This document shows positions 21,418 to 31,052 of a DNA stretch of 64,000 nt, in pieces; the stretch's first letter is position 1; every line of letters starts with the position of its first letter. The stretch spans positions 229,923-293,922 of the forward strand of contig NZ_NESJ01000004.1 of NCBI RefSeq assembly GCF_003063645.1. Reading direction: 5' to 3'. A program made the position numbers and the translations under genes. The notes beneath the pieces were generated by a model. The model was given only the letters and a program-made list of their open reading frames with translations, was not told the origin of the DNA and did no database searches. The stretch is from Limnohabitans sp. 2KL-51 (GTDB lineage Bacteria; Pseudomonadota; Gammaproteobacteria; Burkholderiales; Burkholderiaceae_C).

Positions 21418-21954
21418 ATGCGTTTAACCACCAAAGGCCGTTTTGCCGTCACCGCCATGATCGACTTGGCTTTGCGTCAAGACGCAGGCCCCGTGACATT
21501 GGCCGCCATCAGCCAGCGCCAACAGATTTCACTGTCCTATTTAGAGCAGTTGTTCGGCAAGTTGCGTCGCCACAACCTGGTTGAGTCCACCCGTGGACCC
21601 GGCGGCGGTTACACCTTGGGCCGCAAATCCACAGACATCACCGTGGCCGACATCATTTTGTCCGTGGATGAGCCGATTGACGCCACCCACTGCGGTGGCA
21701 AAGAAAATTGCAATGGCGGCGATGGCCGCTGTATGACACACGACCTGTGGGCCTCACTCAACTCTAAAATGGTGGAGTTTCTGGACTCGGTGTCCTTGCA
21801 AAAGCTGGTGGATGACCAATTGGCCAAAGGTTTGGTGGTCGAAAACAAGCCCAGCCTTAAGCGTGCAATTGCCCCCATGCCAATCAGCCAGCCTATTCGC
21901 GTGAATGTGCCCAACTCGGTGTTTGACTTGGGCAACATGTTCGCCAAATCCTGA
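21418..21954 (+). CDS. iscR: Fe-S cluster-sensing regulator IscR
   Basis: IscR is an Rrf2-family repressor/activator that senses Fe-S status. The 178-residue product begins [19 protein letters not shown], has the winged helix ([29 protein letters not shown]) and three cluster-ligand cysteines in CGGKENC and GGDGRC followed by MTH, with the His ligand as in E. coli. The second and third Cys are separated by six residues instead of five. The start is the ATG at 21418, after AGGAG; the frame is open upstream through the operator region but that is non-coding. Confidence 0.95.
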   Translation: MRLTTKGRFAVTAMIDLALRQDAGPVTLAAISQRQQISLSYLEQLFGKLRRHNLVESTRGPGGGYTLGRKSTDITVADIILSVDEPIDATHCGGKENCNGGDGRCMTHDLWASLNSKMVEFLDSVSLQKLVDDQLAKGLVVENKPSLKRAIAPMPISQPIRVNVPNSVFDLGNMFAKS

Positions 21955-21974
21955 TTTCCGAAGAAGAGCAGACC

Positions 21975-23192
21975 ATGACCACACCCCATTTCCCCATTTA
22001 CCTTGACTACGGTGCCACCAACCCTTGTGATCCCCGCGTGGTGGACGCCATCGTCCCTTGGCTACGCGAGCACTTTGGCAATCCCGCATCCCGTACCCAC
22101 GCTTGGGGCTGGGAGGCCGAAGCTGCCGTCGAAAAAGCCCGCGATCAAGTGGCTGATCTGATCGGTGCCGACTCCCGCGAAATCGTTTGGACCAGTGGCG
22201 CAACCGAGTCCAACAACCTGGCCATCAAGGGCGCTGCGCATTTTTACAAGTCGCGTGGAAAGCACCTGATCACCGTTAAGACCGAACACAAAGCTGTGCT
22301 CGACACCATGCGTGAGCTGGAGCGCCAGGGTTTTGAAGTGACCTACATGGACGTGCAGGCCGATGGTTTGCTGAACATGGACGCTCTCAAGGCCGCTATT
22401 CGCCCCGACACCATCTTGATCAGCGTGATGTTCGTGAACAACGAAATCGGCGTGATCCAGGACGTGACCGCGATTGGTAACTTGTGCCGCGAAAAAGGCA
22501 TCATCTTCCACGTCGATGCGGCCCAAGCCACTGGCAAGGTCGAGATCGACATGACACAGCTGCCCATCGATTTGATGAGCCTGGCGTCGCACAAAACCTA
22601 TGGCCCCAAAGGCATTGGCGCTTTGTATGTTCGACGCAAGCCCCGCATTCGCCTCGAAGCGCAAATGCACGGTGGCGGTCATGAGCGCGGCATGCGCTCG
22701 GGCACTCTGCCCACGCACCAGTGTGTGGGCATGGGCGAGGCGTTTCGCATTGCCAAGCTCGAGATGGTGCAAGACAATTCCAAGGCCCGCGCTTTGCACG
22801 ACCGCCTGATCAACGGCCTGAGCGACATGGAGCAGGTGTTTTTGAATGGTCATGCCACCCAGCGCGTGCCCCACAACATCAACATGAGCTTCAACTTTGT
22901 TGAAGGTGAATCACTCATCATGGGCATCAAGGGCCTGGCAGTGTCTTCTGGTTCGGCCTGCACCTCGGCCAGCCTGGAGCCCAGCTATGTGTTGCGCGCC
23001 CTGGGCCGCAGCGACGAGTTGGCCCACAGCAGCCTGCGCATGACGATTGGCCGCTGGTCCACCGAAGAGGACATCGATTACGCGATCAAAACCATCCGCG
23101 AAAACGTGGCCAAGTTGCGCGATCTCAGCCCCCTGTGGGAAATGCACCAAGATGGCATCGACTTGAGCACCATTCAGTGGGCTGCCCACTGA
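21975..23192 (+). CDS. iscS: Cysteine desulfurase IscS
   Basis: IscS is the PLP enzyme that removes sulfur from cysteine for Fe-S clusters and tRNA thiolation. The 405-residue sequence has TSGATESNN, the PLP-lysine segment [33 protein letters not shown], and the active-site loop [21 protein letters not shown] with the persulfide cysteine at about residue 329. It lies 20 bases after iscR and leads the assembly genes. The ending [16 protein letters not shown] is the typical IscS C-terminus that contacts IscU. Confidence 0.97.
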   Translation: MTTPHFPIYLDYGATNPCDPRVVDAIVPWLREHFGNPASRTHAWGWEAEAAVEKARDQVADLIGADSREIVWTSGATESNNLAIKGAAHFYKSRGKHLITVKTEHKAVLDTMRELERQGFEVTYMDVQADGLLNMDALKAAIRPDTILISVMFVNNEIGVIQDVTAIGNLCREKGIIFHVDAAQATGKVEIDMTQLPIDLMSLASHKTYGPKGIGALYVRRKPRIRLEAQMHGGGHERGMRSGTLPTHQCVGMGEAFRIAKLEMVQDNSKARALHDRLINGLSDMEQVFLNGHATQRVPHNINMSFNFVEGESLIMGIKGLAVSSGSACTSASLEPSYVLRALGRSDELAHSSLRMTIGRWSTEEDIDYAIKTIRENVAKLRDLSPLWEMHQDGIDLSTIQWAAH

Positions 23193-23224
23193 GCTGACAT
23201 TGACCTGAATACGGAGAAAACACC

Positions 23225-23611
23225 ATGGCATATTCTGAAAAAGTGGTTGACCACTACGAAAACCCCCGCAATGTCGGCTCGTTTGACAAAGGCGACGACA
23301 GCGTGGGCACCGGCATGGTCGGCGCACCGGCTTGCGGCGACGTGATGAAGCTGCAGATCAAGGTCAACCCGACAACCGGCGTGATCGAAGACGCGCGCTT
23401 CAAAACCTATGGCTGCGGCTCGGCCATTGCGTCCAGCTCGCTCGTTACCGAATGGGTCAAGGGCAAAACGCTCGACCAAGCTGCAGCCCTCAAAAACAGC
23501 GAAATCGCCGAAGAGCTGGCGCTGCCACCGGTCAAAATCCACTGCTCCATCCTGGCCGAAGACGCCATCAAGGCGGCCGTTGAAGACTACAAAAAGAAAC
23601 ACCTGAACTGA
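23225..23611 (+). CDS. iscU: Fe-S cluster scaffold IscU
   Basis: The 128-residue scaffold receives sulfur from IscS and assembles [2Fe-2S]. The three cluster cysteines are present in [24 protein letters not shown] and [11 protein letters not shown], as is an LPPVK motif recognised by HscA. It has the normal length and starts at an ATG behind a GGAGAA site. IscA starts one base after its stop. Confidence 0.97.
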   Translation: MAYSEKVVDHYENPRNVGSFDKGDDSVGTGMVGAPACGDVMKLQIKVNPTTGVIEDARFKTYGCGSAIASSSLVTEWVKGKTLDQAAALKNSEIAEELALPPVKIHCSILAEDAIKAAVEDYKKKHLN

Positions 23612-23612
23612 C

Positions 23613-23936
23613 ATGGCCATCTCCTTGTCTGCCGCCGCAGCGCGGCATGTGACCCGCTACTTGGCCAAACGTGGTTCGGGTGTGGGTGTGCGCTTGGGCG
23701 TCAAGACCACGGGCTGCTCGGGCCTGGCCTACAAGCTCGAGTACGTGGACGACATCGCCCCAGAAGACGTGGTGTTTGAAGGCCACGGCGTCAAGGTGCT
23801 GGTGGACCCAAAGAGCCTGGCCTACATCGATGGCACAGAGTTGGACTTTGTGCGCGAAGGCCTGAACGAAGGCTTCCGCTTCAACAACCCCAACGAGCGC
23901 GACCGCTGCGGTTGCGGTGAGTCTTTCCGCGTGTGA
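23613..23936 (+). CDS. iscA: Fe-S assembly protein IscA
   Basis: IscA is an A-type carrier of iron or clusters to targets. The 107-residue protein has the single Cys in [16 protein letters not shown] and the C-terminal C-G-C motif in [11 protein letters not shown], the three conserved ligands. Its 3' end overlaps the hscB GTG start by four bases. Length and motifs are canonical. Confidence 0.96.
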   Translation: MAISLSAAAARHVTRYLAKRGSGVGVRLGVKTTGCSGLAYKLEYVDDIAPEDVVFEGHGVKVLVDPKSLAYIDGTELDFVREGLNEGFRFNNPNERDRCGCGESFRV

Positions 23937-24451
23937 TCTCGCTTCAAGCCAACGACTTCGAGCTGTTTGATGTGCCTGTGCAGTTTGCGCAGGACCGTGC
24001 TGAACTCGATGCACGCTGGAAAGCCTTGCAGCGCGAAGCCCACCCCGACCGCTTTGCTGCCGATGGCGCCGCAGCTCAGCGCGTGGCCATGCAGTGGTCG
24101 GTGCGCATCAACGAGGCCTATCAGCGGCTCAAAGACCCGCTCAAACGCGCCGCCTATTTGTGCGAGTTGCGTGGTGCGCCCGTGCAGGCCGAAAACAACA
24201 CCGCCATGCCCGCCGCATTCCTGATGCAGCAGATGGAATGGCGTGAAAGCTTGGAAGACACGGCCAGTGCCCAAGGCTTGGAAGCACTGGCAGACGTTGT
24301 GGCTGCCGAGCAGCGTCGCGTGCAGCAAACGCTGGGCGATTTGCTGGATGTGGCCAAAGACCCTGCGCAAGCCGTGGGGCAGGTGAGGGCGCTGATGTTC
24401 ATCGAGCGCTTCACGCAAGAAGTGAACGCTAAACTCGACCGATTGACCTGA
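23933..24451 (+). CDS. hscB: Co-chaperone HscB
   Basis: HscB is a J-domain protein that delivers IscU to HscA. The 172-residue product has the HPD signature ([11 protein letters not shown]) within an N-terminal J-domain and a C-terminal three-helix bundle that binds IscU. A GTG start at 23933 overlaps the iscA stop, so translation is probably coupled. Nothing is unusual in it. Confidence 0.93.
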   Translation: MISLQANDFELFDVPVQFAQDRAELDARWKALQREAHPDRFAADGAAAQRVAMQWSVRINEAYQRLKDPLKRAAYLCELRGAPVQAENNTAMPAAFLMQQMEWRESLEDTASAQGLEALADVVAAEQRRVQQTLGDLLDVAKDPAQAVGQVRALMFIERFTQEVNAKLDRLT

Positions 24452-24467
24452 CCTCCCCTGATTGACC

Positions 24468-26333
24468 ATGGCGTTACTGCAGATTTCTGAACCGGGCCAG
24501 TCGCCCGACCCTCACCAACGCCGGATCGCCGTGGGCATCGACCTGGGCACCACGCATTCGCTGGTGGCCTCAGTGCGCAACGGCGTGGCCGAATGCTTGC
24601 CCGATGACGATGGGCGGGTCATCCTGCCTTCGGTGGTTCGATTCATGCCGGGGCAAGGCCGTCAAATTGGTTTTGACGCTGTGCAATCTGCCGCCAGCGA
24701 CCCGGTCAACACCATCGCCTCGGTCAAGCGCTTCATGGGGCGTGGCCTGCAAGACATCGCCGACCGCAGCAAACTGCCTTACGAGTTCACCGCCAGTGAA
24801 CAGGGCATGCTGTCCATTCAAACCGTGCAAGGCCCCAAATCGCCCGTCGAGGTGAGTGCCGAAATTTTGGCCACCCTGCGTTACCGCGCCGAAGACACCT
24901 TCAACGACGACCTGTACGGCGCCGTCATCACCGTGCCCGCTTACTTTGACGACGCCCAGCGCCAAGCCACCAAAGACGCAGCGCAACTGGCGGGTCTGAA
25001 CGTGCTGCGTCTCATCAACGAGCCGACAGCAGCGGCCATTGCTTATGGCCTGGACAACGCCAGCGAAGGCGTTTATGCCGTGTTTGATTTGGGCGGCGGC
25101 ACGTTCGATATTTCGATTTTGCGTCTGACGCAAGGCGTGTTTGAGGTCTTGTCCACCGGCGGTGACTCCGCCTTGGGTGGTGACGATTACGACCAAGCCC
25201 TGGCTGATGTCGCCATGTCACGTCAGCCCGCACTGCAGGCTTCAACAGCCGAAGACAAAACACGCCTCAAGGCAGCAGCCCGTGCAGCTAAAGAAGCATT
25301 GACGAGCGCGGATACGGTCAGCCTGAATGTGGCGCTGTCTACAGGTGCCTTGTCGTCGCCCATCAGCCGTGCAGATTTCGAACAAGCCACCCAAGCCCTG
25401 ACGGCCCGCTGCATCACCGCCGTGCGTAAGGCCTTGCGTGATGCGCAGCTGGCCAAAGAAGACGTGCAAGGCGTGGTCATGGTGGGTGGCTCTACCCGCA
25501 TGCCGCAAATCCAGCAGGCCGTGGCCGAATTTTTTGGCCAAGCGCCACTCAACAACCTCAACCCCGACGAAGTCGTCGCTTTGGGCGCATCGATCCAGGC
25601 CAACCAACTGGCGGGCAACAACGCCTCTGGCGAGTTGCTGCTGCTCGATGTGATCCCGTTGTCGCTGGGCATCGAGACCATGGGCGGTTTGGTCGAGCGC
25701 ATCATCCCGCGCAACCAGACCATCCCCACCGCCATGGCGCAGGACTTCACCACCTACCAAGACGGCCAAACCGCGCTGGCGCTGCATGTGGTGCAGGGCG
25801 AACGCGACCTGGTGCAAGACTGCCGCAGCTTGGCCCGCTTTGAGCTGCGCGGCATCCCGCCCATGGCCGCAGGCGCAGCCCGTATTCGCGTGACCTTCAC
25901 GGTCGATGCCGATGGCCTGCTCAGCGTGGGCGCCAAAGAACAAATCAGCGGTGTGGAAGCGCGTATCGACGTCAAGCCTTCGTATGGCCTGAGCGATGAT
26001 CAAATCGCCACCATGCTGCAAGAGAGCTTCACGACCGCGCAAGCCGACATGAAGGCTCGCGCCTTGGTCGAGGCCCGCGTGGACGCCGACCGCATGCTAC
26101 TGGCCACGCGCAGCGCCTTGGCCGCAGACGGTCAATTGCTGAGCGCTGCCGAACGCGCCAGCATCGACGCCCTGATGGCCACCTTGCAAGCGGCCATCCC
26201 AACAGAACAAGACGCCAAAGCCCTGGAAGACTGCACCCAGGCGCTGGCCAAGGGCACCGAAGTCTTTGCGGCCGAGCGCATGAACCACAGCATCCAGAAA
26301 GCCCTGGCTGGCCAAAATATCCAGTCGATGTAA
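24468..26333 (+). CDS. hscA: Hsp70-class chaperone HscA
   Basis: HscA is the specialised DnaK homologue that releases clusters from IscU. The 621-residue chain has the ATPase phosphate loops [28 protein letters not shown] and [13 protein letters not shown], and a substrate domain ([18 protein letters not shown]). The start is the ATG at 24468; a TTG two codons earlier is less likely. It follows hscB by 16 bases. The length agrees with HscA rather than DnaK. Confidence 0.96.
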   Translation: MALLQISEPGQSPDPHQRRIAVGIDLGTTHSLVASVRNGVAECLPDDDGRVILPSVVRFMPGQGRQIGFDAVQSAASDPVNTIASVKRFMGRGLQDIADRSKLPYEFTASEQGMLSIQTVQGPKSPVEVSAEILATLRYRAEDTFNDDLYGAVITVPAYFDDAQRQATKDAAQLAGLNVLRLINEPTAAAIAYGLDNASEGVYAVFDLGGGTFDISILRLTQGVFEVLSTGGDSALGGDDYDQALADVAMSRQPALQASTAEDKTRLKAAARAAKEALTSADTVSLNVALSTGALSSPISRADFEQATQALTARCITAVRKALRDAQLAKEDVQGVVMVGGSTRMPQIQQAVAEFFGQAPLNNLNPDEVVALGASIQANQLAGNNASGELLLLDVIPLSLGIETMGGLVERIIPRNQTIPTAMAQDFTTYQDGQTALALHVVQGERDLVQDCRSLARFELRGIPPMAAGAARIRVTFTVDADGLLSVGAKEQISGVEARIDVKPSYGLSDDQIATMLQESFTTAQADMKARALVEARVDADRMLLATRSALAADGQLLSAAERASIDALMATLQAAIPTEQDAKALEDCTQALAKGTEVFAAERMNHSIQKALAGQNIQSM

Positions 26334-26347
26334 TCCACAATACCGCC

Positions 26348-26686
26348 ATGCCCGTCATCAAAATCCTGCCCCACGCCGAATACTGCCCCAACGGAGCAGA
26401 AATCACCGCGCCTGCGGGCACCAGCATCTGCGAAGCCCTGCTGGACAACCACATCAACATCGAACACGCCTGCGACATGAGCGCAGCCTGCACCACCTGC
26501 CATGTGGTGGTGCGCGAAGGCTTCAAAAGCCTGGGTGAGATGGAGGAGACCGAAGAAGATCTGCTCGACCGCGCCTGGGGCTTGGAGCCCAACTCGCGCC
26601 TGAGCTGCCAGGCCTTTGTGGCCAAGAGTGATCTGGTCATCGAGATTCCGCGCTACACGATCAACCACGCCAAAGAGCTGCACTGA
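26348..26686 (+). CDS. fdx: ISC [2Fe-2S] ferredoxin
   Basis: This 112-residue adrenodoxin-type ferredoxin supplies electrons for cluster assembly. Cluster ligands are in CDMSAACTTCHVVV (C-x5-C-x2-C) and LSCQAF. It ends the isc operon, 14 bases after hscA. Length and spacing are normal for Fdx of the ISC system. Confidence 0.96.
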   Translation: MPVIKILPHAEYCPNGAEITAPAGTSICEALLDNHINIEHACDMSAACTTCHVVVREGFKSLGEMEETEEDLLDRAWGLEPNSRLSCQAFVAKSDLVIEIPRYTINHAKELH

Positions 26687-26699
26687 GCGAAGCCGAACC

Positions 26700-27410
26700 A
26701 TGCGTCAAATTGTTCTGGACACCGAAACCACGGGCCTCTCAGCCGAAGGCGGCGACCGCATCATCGAGCTGGGCTGTGTGGAGCTGTATGCCCGCAAACT
26801 CACGGGCAACAACCTGCATTTCTATTTCAACCCCGAGCGTGACAGCCATGAAGATGCGCTCAAAGTGCACGGCATCAGCAACGAGTTTTTACGAGACAAA
26901 CCCAAGTTTGCCGAGCTGACGGAAGACATCCTGAATTACCTGGCCGATGCCGAGCTCATCATTCACAATGCAGCGTTTGACATCGGCTTTCTGAACAAGG
27001 AACTTGAACGTGTCGGGAAAAAGCCGTTGAAGGCTTACGTCAATGGTGTGATCGACACCCTGGCCATGGCCAAGGAAATGTTCCCCGGCAAACGCAACAG
27101 CCTCGACTCGCTGTGCGACCGCCTTGAGGTCGACAACTCTGGGCGCACCCTGCACGGCGCTTTGCTCGATGCCGAGTTGCTGGCCGACGTTTACATCAAT
27201 ATGACACGCGGCCAAGAGGCGCTGCTGATCGATGCGGGCGACGCACCTACAGACACACTGTCGGTCAAGGTGCAACTGGACCTGAGCACCTATGCTTTGC
27301 CGGTACTTCCCGCCAATGCCCAAGAGTTGGCCGCGCACGATGATGTGCTGACCCAACTCGACAAATCAAGTGGCGGCAAAACTGTTTGGCGACTGGCTCT
27401 GTCGGTTTGA
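26700..27410 (+). CDS. dnaQ: DNA polymerase III epsilon subunit (proofreading exonuclease)
   Basis: The 236-residue DEDDh exonuclease corrects replication errors. The acidic motifs are VLDTETTGL (Exo I), HNAAFDIGFLNKEL (Exo II) and LHGALLDAELLADVY (Exo III), and the alpha-binding tail follows. The start is the ATG at 26700; the frame is open further upstream within fdx, but the family begins at MRQIVLDTE. It is 13 bases after fdx, so it may be read from the isc promoter. It is the last backbone gene before tRNA-Val and the island. Confidence 0.95.
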   Translation: MRQIVLDTETTGLSAEGGDRIIELGCVELYARKLTGNNLHFYFNPERDSHEDALKVHGISNEFLRDKPKFAELTEDILNYLADAELIIHNAAFDIGFLNKELERVGKKPLKAYVNGVIDTLAMAKEMFPGKRNSLDSLCDRLEVDNSGRTLHGALLDAELLADVYINMTRGQEALLIDAGDAPTDTLSVKVQLDLSTYALPVLPANAQELAAHDDVLTQLDKSSGGKTVWRLALSV

Positions 27411-27487
27411 GTCCCATCGACCAAAAGGCCATGCGTTTGACGGCGATTTTTCAGCTGTTAAGAGTCAAATGGGTCAGGTTTTCATGT

Positions 27488-27493
27488 CATAAT
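27488..27493 (+). promoter_or_regulatory. Candidate extended -10 of the tRNA-Val gene
   Basis: TGTCATAAT (extended -10 TGn with CATAAT at 27488-27493) lies 24 bases before the tRNA 5' end. The matching -35 is weak, so this is tentative. Confidence 0.35.
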
Positions 27494-27516
27494 CGTCGTC
27501 TTCGCTGAATGGCGCA

Positions 27517-27591
27517 GGGCGATTAGCTCAGGGGTAGAGCACTGCATTCACACTGCAGGGGTCGCAAGTTCGAAACTTGCATCGCCCACCA
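27517..27591 (+). tRNA. tRNA-Val (anticodon CAC)
   Basis: A full cloverleaf can be drawn: acceptor stem GGGCGAT / ATCGCCC, D-arm with TAGCTCAGGGGTAGAGCA, anticodon stem CTGCA / TGCAG with loop TTCACAC (anticodon CAC, reading GTG codons), T-arm with GTTCGAA, discriminator A and an encoded CCA (27589-27591). It marks the end of the conserved backbone. The 3' half of tRNA genes is a common integrase target, and an island starts right after it, although I did not find a second copy of the tRNA 3' end in the window. Confidence 0.97.
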
Positions 27592-27609
27592 AAAATTCCC
27601 AATGAAATC

Positions 27610-27645
27610 AAGCACTTAGAGGAAACTCTAGGTGCTTTTTCTTTA
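27610..27645 (+). terminator. Terminator after tRNA-Val
   Basis: AAGCACTTAGAG-GAAA-CTCTAGGTGCTT forms a 12-bp stem with one G-T pair and a GAAA tetraloop, followed by TTTCTTT. It is a strong intrinsic terminator 18 bases after the tRNA. Confidence 0.9.
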
Positions 27646-28251
27646 GTTCAAAGTAGTATGGTCCGGGTTTACTACTTCTCATAGATTTTTCGATGTCTTT
27701 TCATAGATTTCGGAACAGTCAAAACACCCCTTTTCAATCTTTTGTCAGTGACACCAACATGGTGTCAATGCAGCATTGTTTTTAGCCCTTGCGCAGACGC
27801 AGCTAGCGCTGTGCTCAGATTAAAAAAAACGCTACGTTTGTTTTGAAACGAGTCCAGCTACTCAGCCCAGCGAGCCTAGGAAGATACGGACAGTAGGGCT
27901 TTTTTGAGTACCGCGCGGGTGCTAGCTCCAAAAGATCACTGCCTTACGCAGACTTTGTTGGCATGCAGTCCTTGAACTTGAACCTGCGGCCAGCTATCAT
28001 TTTCTTGAATCTCCCCAAGGCCCTTGATGTTCCCCTCGATCACGATGACTATTTTTAGTCGGTAGTGGCGGTTGTTCTGTGATCTGTCCTTTGATCGGGT
28101 ATGTAATGGTAAACTGAAATCAATACAAATGCTTAAATCATCAATAGTCTCAATATTATTTGGTGTAAACCTCGGATAAGGTTTTTTATTTAATATTTCC
28201 GTGCTTGATAACTTAATTTCCAATAATCAAAAACTAAGATGGGATAATTAT
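27646..28251. other. Island boundary without a convincing gene
   Basis: About 600 bases of A+T-rich DNA with no supported gene. It holds two copies of a repeat also found at 48.5 and 58.8 kb (see 27675-27713). A 95-codon reverse frame (27936-28223) with a TTG start has no family resemblance and no ribosome-binding site. The drop in GC relative to dnaQ is sharp, so the insertion joint probably lies here or within the tRNA. Confidence 0.6.
27675..27713 (+). repeat. CTTTTCATAGATTTCGG repeat, tandem copies
   Basis: An imperfect copy (CTTCTCATAGATTTTTCG, 27675-27692) and a perfect copy (27697-27713) stand 22 bp apart in direct orientation. The perfect 17-mer recurs exactly, inverted, at 58775-58791, and near-copies lie at 48474-48511. 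Short repeats of this kind near an island end can be recombinase binding sites; that role is inferred. Confidence 0.55.
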
Positions 28252-28872
28252 ATGAGTCATACTATTGTTTTAGACCAAACTATATGTTATCTAATTGGAA
28301 ATAAAGATGATGAAATATTTATATTTCCAAGAAGGCTATTGGAGCCATCCTTGACGCAGGTTTGTAGAAAAAATCATAGTTTATACAAGTATTTTACTTC
28401 GCAGCCATGGATTGAAAAGCAATTACCATCTTCCGGTTTGACTGAAAATGCTGAAGAATTGATAATAAATATATTTAAAAAATCATTTTACTCATCCGAA
28501 ATAAAAATTGAGAAAAAAGAGTTTTATCAATATAATTCATTTTGGGATTCACATCCTCTTATCAAAGAAAATGATTTTATTGTTGAAAAAAGAGCTGCAA
28601 TGCAAATTTATAGTTTCCTTTTGGCTTTTGGCTGGATTTCAAAAGCATATACTGTTGAGTGTACGCAATATGGTGATAATAAATATGATTTTAGAGTTTT
28701 TAAGAAAAGCTCGTTATCTTTTTTGGGGAAGAAGGGGGATTTGGTTTTTATGTTTCAGTGGGATGATTTTTTAAGCATAAAAGTTGATAGAAACAGATTT
28801 ACAATTTTTACAAAATCACAAAAAAATGGTTGGGGTGCTGGTATGGGTATTTCGGGTTTTGTAAGGGATTAG
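28252..28872 (+). CDS. Hypothetical protein, very AT-rich gene
   Basis: A 206-residue protein is predicted from the ATG at 28252 (MSHTIVLDQTICYLIGNK); a GTG at 28201 gives 17 more residues. I recognise no family. It is rich in Lys, Ile, Phe and Asn, has no signal peptide or membrane helix, and contains aromatic clusters (SFLLAFGWISKAY, FMFQWDDF). Base composition (about 30 percent GC) differs from everything else in the window, pointing to recent transfer from a low-GC source. It stands alone, and the downstream operon runs toward it. Confidence 0.55.
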   Translation: MSHTIVLDQTICYLIGNKDDEIFIFPRRLLEPSLTQVCRKNHSLYKYFTSQPWIEKQLPSSGLTENAEELIINIFKKSFYSSEIKIEKKEFYQYNSFWDSHPLIKENDFIVEKRAAMQIYSFLLAFGWISKAYTVECTQYGDNKYDFRVFKKSSLSFLGKKGDLVFMFQWDDFLSIKVDRNRFTIFTKSQKNGWGAGMGISGFVRD

Positions 28873-28971
28873 TTGAGGTTATTTTTGGGGTTAAAAAAAT
28901 TAGATTATCTAGGCAATTTTTTGACTGCGCAAAAATTGATAACATAGTCGCAGTACATAAATCACTTGAAT

Positions 28972-29640
28972 TCAAATCTGATTTCTCGCTCGGCCAATAC
29001 CCTCCCTGTTCAGTAGAGAGTCCGATATACCTCCAGCAACACCAATCAAGAGGTATTCGAGAAACGCCAATGATGTCGGGCCATACTCATCCCAGACTCC
29101 AGTTTCGGCTGAATTCCAAGCTCCAGCCCATATGTAGATAGGATGCCGTAAGTGCGTACCTGCATCAAATAAAAATTCAGCCCATGCTTGGTACTTGCTG
29201 GTTCTTTTGGTTTCATCGTGTCCCGGTAAAACGCAGGCACTCAAATCACCAATGTGATAGCTGTAACCGTCCCCCCAACGAGCAAACTTGGTCTTGTCAG
29301 TATGCAGGTTCTTGATATTTGCTGAGAGGTTCCGATCACCCTTACCAAGTGACTCTGATTTTCCAATATACAAAGGCTTGAACTTCCCTTGCTGCTTCCA
29401 GCCCATTACGTAAAGCATGCCATCAAACTGATGTTCCTTTCGGTTCCAGTCATTCACGAGCTGGTCAGTGACGTTTAGGATCAAGCGATCACATTCTTCA
29501 GATCGTTTGAGAACGTGCCTACCGTCTTTGCCAATTGGCTTAGATTCAACATGCCCGTCAGGATCGGTCTCAAACAACGGGACAGCCAGATCAAAAACAT
29601 TAAATCTGTCGCAGAACTTGTCCCATATTTCTTGCTTCAT
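28972..29640 (-). CDS. GIY-YIG-like nuclease domain protein
   Basis: The 222-residue product has a central stretch LYVMGW (76-81) followed after eight residues by LYIGKSESLG (90-99), the arrangement of the GIY-YIG nuclease core, then FARWGDG with a possible catalytic Arg and a Glu-containing helix near residue 200 (LAFLEYLLIG). The match is by pattern only, so a non-catalytic relative is possible. The ATG at 29640 overlaps the HNH gene stop by four bases. It is the last gene of a six-gene reverse operon. Confidence 0.6.
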   Translation of the reverse strand: MKQEIWDKFCDRFNVFDLAVPLFETDPDGHVESKPIGKDGRHVLKRSEECDRLILNVTDQLVNDWNRKEHQFDGMLYVMGWKQQGKFKPLYIGKSESLGKGDRNLSANIKNLHTDKTKFARWGDGYSYHIGDLSACVLPGHDETKRTSKYQAWAEFLFDAGTHLRHPIYIWAGAWNSAETGVWDEYGPTSLAFLEYLLIGVAGGISDSLLNREGIGRARNQI

Positions 29641-30653
29641 TCCCACAGTCCCATGTAAGTGCATTCAAGGGGCTCGTACTGTGCAGCCTTGATCCATGCC
29701 TGACCACCACTGCTCAAAGCGTTTGAGTAGCCCCAGCGTGCCACCGATATGGTTGTCGGCGCATCTGACTTGATCCCTGCCTCAAAACCAATTTCCTTCA
29801 AGTCATTGTCATGGGTATAAATGAATTCCATCCAGCGCATCAGGTGCGGTTTGGCTGCCAGTGTGTCTGACTTGCTGCGATTGCAGGAAGGATGCGCAAG
29901 AACAAAGTTGTGCATCAAATCCCTTGGGTACAGGGAACGAGGGATGAAGTGATCAACGTCTGCTTCTTTGACTGTTCCGTCGCAGTAATGGCACTTACTC
30001 CTGATCTTGCGAAGGCCTGAGCTGATAGTCGTTAAAGCTTGTCGTGGCGTTTCAAACAAGAACAATTCCAAGTCGTCGTCCTCCCCGAGTAGGGGCAAAT
30101 TGCGTTTGTTTCCACGGATATGGTCAAGCCAATGGCTGCGTGCCAGTTGTTGGACCAAGGGCTGAAAGCGCCGGAGGCAGTACCCCACTCCAGGCAAAAG
30201 AGTTATTCCGTCTTTGCCGCTCTCAAACAAAAATACATCCTGCCCCCCACCAAGGTTCTGGATGTATTTGACTGGCTGGAGCTTGACGGTCGCAGTCACG
30301 GCACTCAACAGAGTCTGGAAACCATCGCCGTTTTGAAAGGTGTTCAAGGTCAAGGACGGATGCTTGCGCCGATACTCGGTGATCGCCGAAACCACCGCAG
30401 CTTGGGTCCCAAGGTTTTGCACCAACACACCGCCCCCCGTGAAGGGGGCTGCTTGCTGCCAATACAGTTGGATGAATTTCAAACCAATGCTGCGGTATGG
30501 CAGCTTCAACGGTTCGTTGTCGTCACGCCCCACTTCGACGGATAAGTCTGCGAGGGCGATCAACAGAGCGAACTTGTAGGTGGCCGTGAAGTCACCCTCC
30601 GCAAACAGTCGTTGGAGCTTGGACAGGAAGGCAAGCTGGAACTCCGGCTTCAC
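29637..30653 (-). CDS. HNH endonuclease-domain protein
   Basis: The 338-residue protein has about 215 N-terminal residues without a recognised fold and a C-terminal HNH/McrA-type nuclease: CHYCDG (Cys221, Cys224), VDHFIPRS (Asp234-His235), Asn249, and HPSCNRSKSD (His254, Cys257, Lys261). The first pair of cysteines and Cys257 suggest a structural zinc site. It overlaps the HIT gene upstream and the GIY-YIG-like gene downstream by four bases each, so all three are probably made in fixed ratio. The N-terminal part may recognise the target or sense a signal. Confidence 0.8.
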   Translation of the reverse strand: MKPEFQLAFLSKLQRLFAEGDFTATYKFALLIALADLSVEVGRDDNEPLKLPYRSIGLKFIQLYWQQAAPFTGGGVLVQNLGTQAAVVSAITEYRRKHPSLTLNTFQNGDGFQTLLSAVTATVKLQPVKYIQNLGGGQDVFLFESGKDGITLLPGVGYCLRRFQPLVQQLARSHWLDHIRGNKRNLPLLGEDDDLELFLFETPRQALTTISSGLRKIRSKCHYCDGTVKEADVDHFIPRSLYPRDLMHNFVLAHPSCNRSKSDTLAAKPHLMRWMEFIYTHDNDLKEIGFEAGIKSDAPTTISVARWGYSNALSSGGQAWIKAAQYEPLECTYMGLWE

Positions 30654-31033
30654 CGTTGGCTCCAGTAATCAGCCTTTTCTGGAATGATCCAACGGACCCC
30701 GCCACGGGGGTCAGCACGGTCGTTGGTATACCGGGAAATCAAATGGATGTGCAGGTGAAGTACCGTCTGCCCGGCGGCAGGCCCGTCATTGATGCCGATG
30801 TTGTAGCCCTGTGGGCTGAACTCGTTATCCAGCACAAGCTTCGCCCTGTCGAGAAGGGCTAGTAGTTCGGAGCGTTCTTCTGGATCAAGCTCAAAAAAAG
30901 AGCCAACGTGACGCTTGGGGATGATCAGCGTGTGCCCGGGTGAAATCGGAAACCCATCACGAATTACCAGCCCCAGAGGGCTGGAATCAATGATGCGCTC
31001 AGGTGGCAGCGTACAAAAGGCACAAGGCTTCAT
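30650..31033 (-). CDS. HIT-family nucleotide hydrolase/transferase
   Basis: The 127-residue protein begins MKPCAFCTLP and carries the histidine triad VLHLHIHLI (His93, His95, His97), the nucleophile motif of HIT enzymes that cleave adenylylated or dinucleoside-phosphate substrates. A Cys-x2-Cys near the N-terminus fits a zinc-binding HIT subgroup. The start at 31033 gives a typical HIT length; the upstream open frame overlaps the preceding gene. It couples by ATGA to the HNH gene. A HIT enzyme between a small-protein set and nucleases suggests handling of a nucleotide signal or toxic adduct (inference). Confidence 0.85.
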   Translation of the reverse strand: MKPCAFCTLPPERIIDSSPLGLVIRDGFPISPGHTLIIPKRHVGSFFELDPEERSELLALLDRAKLVLDNEFSPQGYNIGINDGPAAGQTVLHLHIHLISRYTNDRADPRGGVRWIIPEKADYWSQR

Positions 31034-31052
31034 GTGTGGCAGTTTATCGCCA

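Noticed and set aside
27936..28223. 95-codon reverse frame in the island boundary
   Set aside because: TTG start, no ribosome-binding site, no resemblance to known proteins, and it overlaps possible upstream sequence of the next gene.
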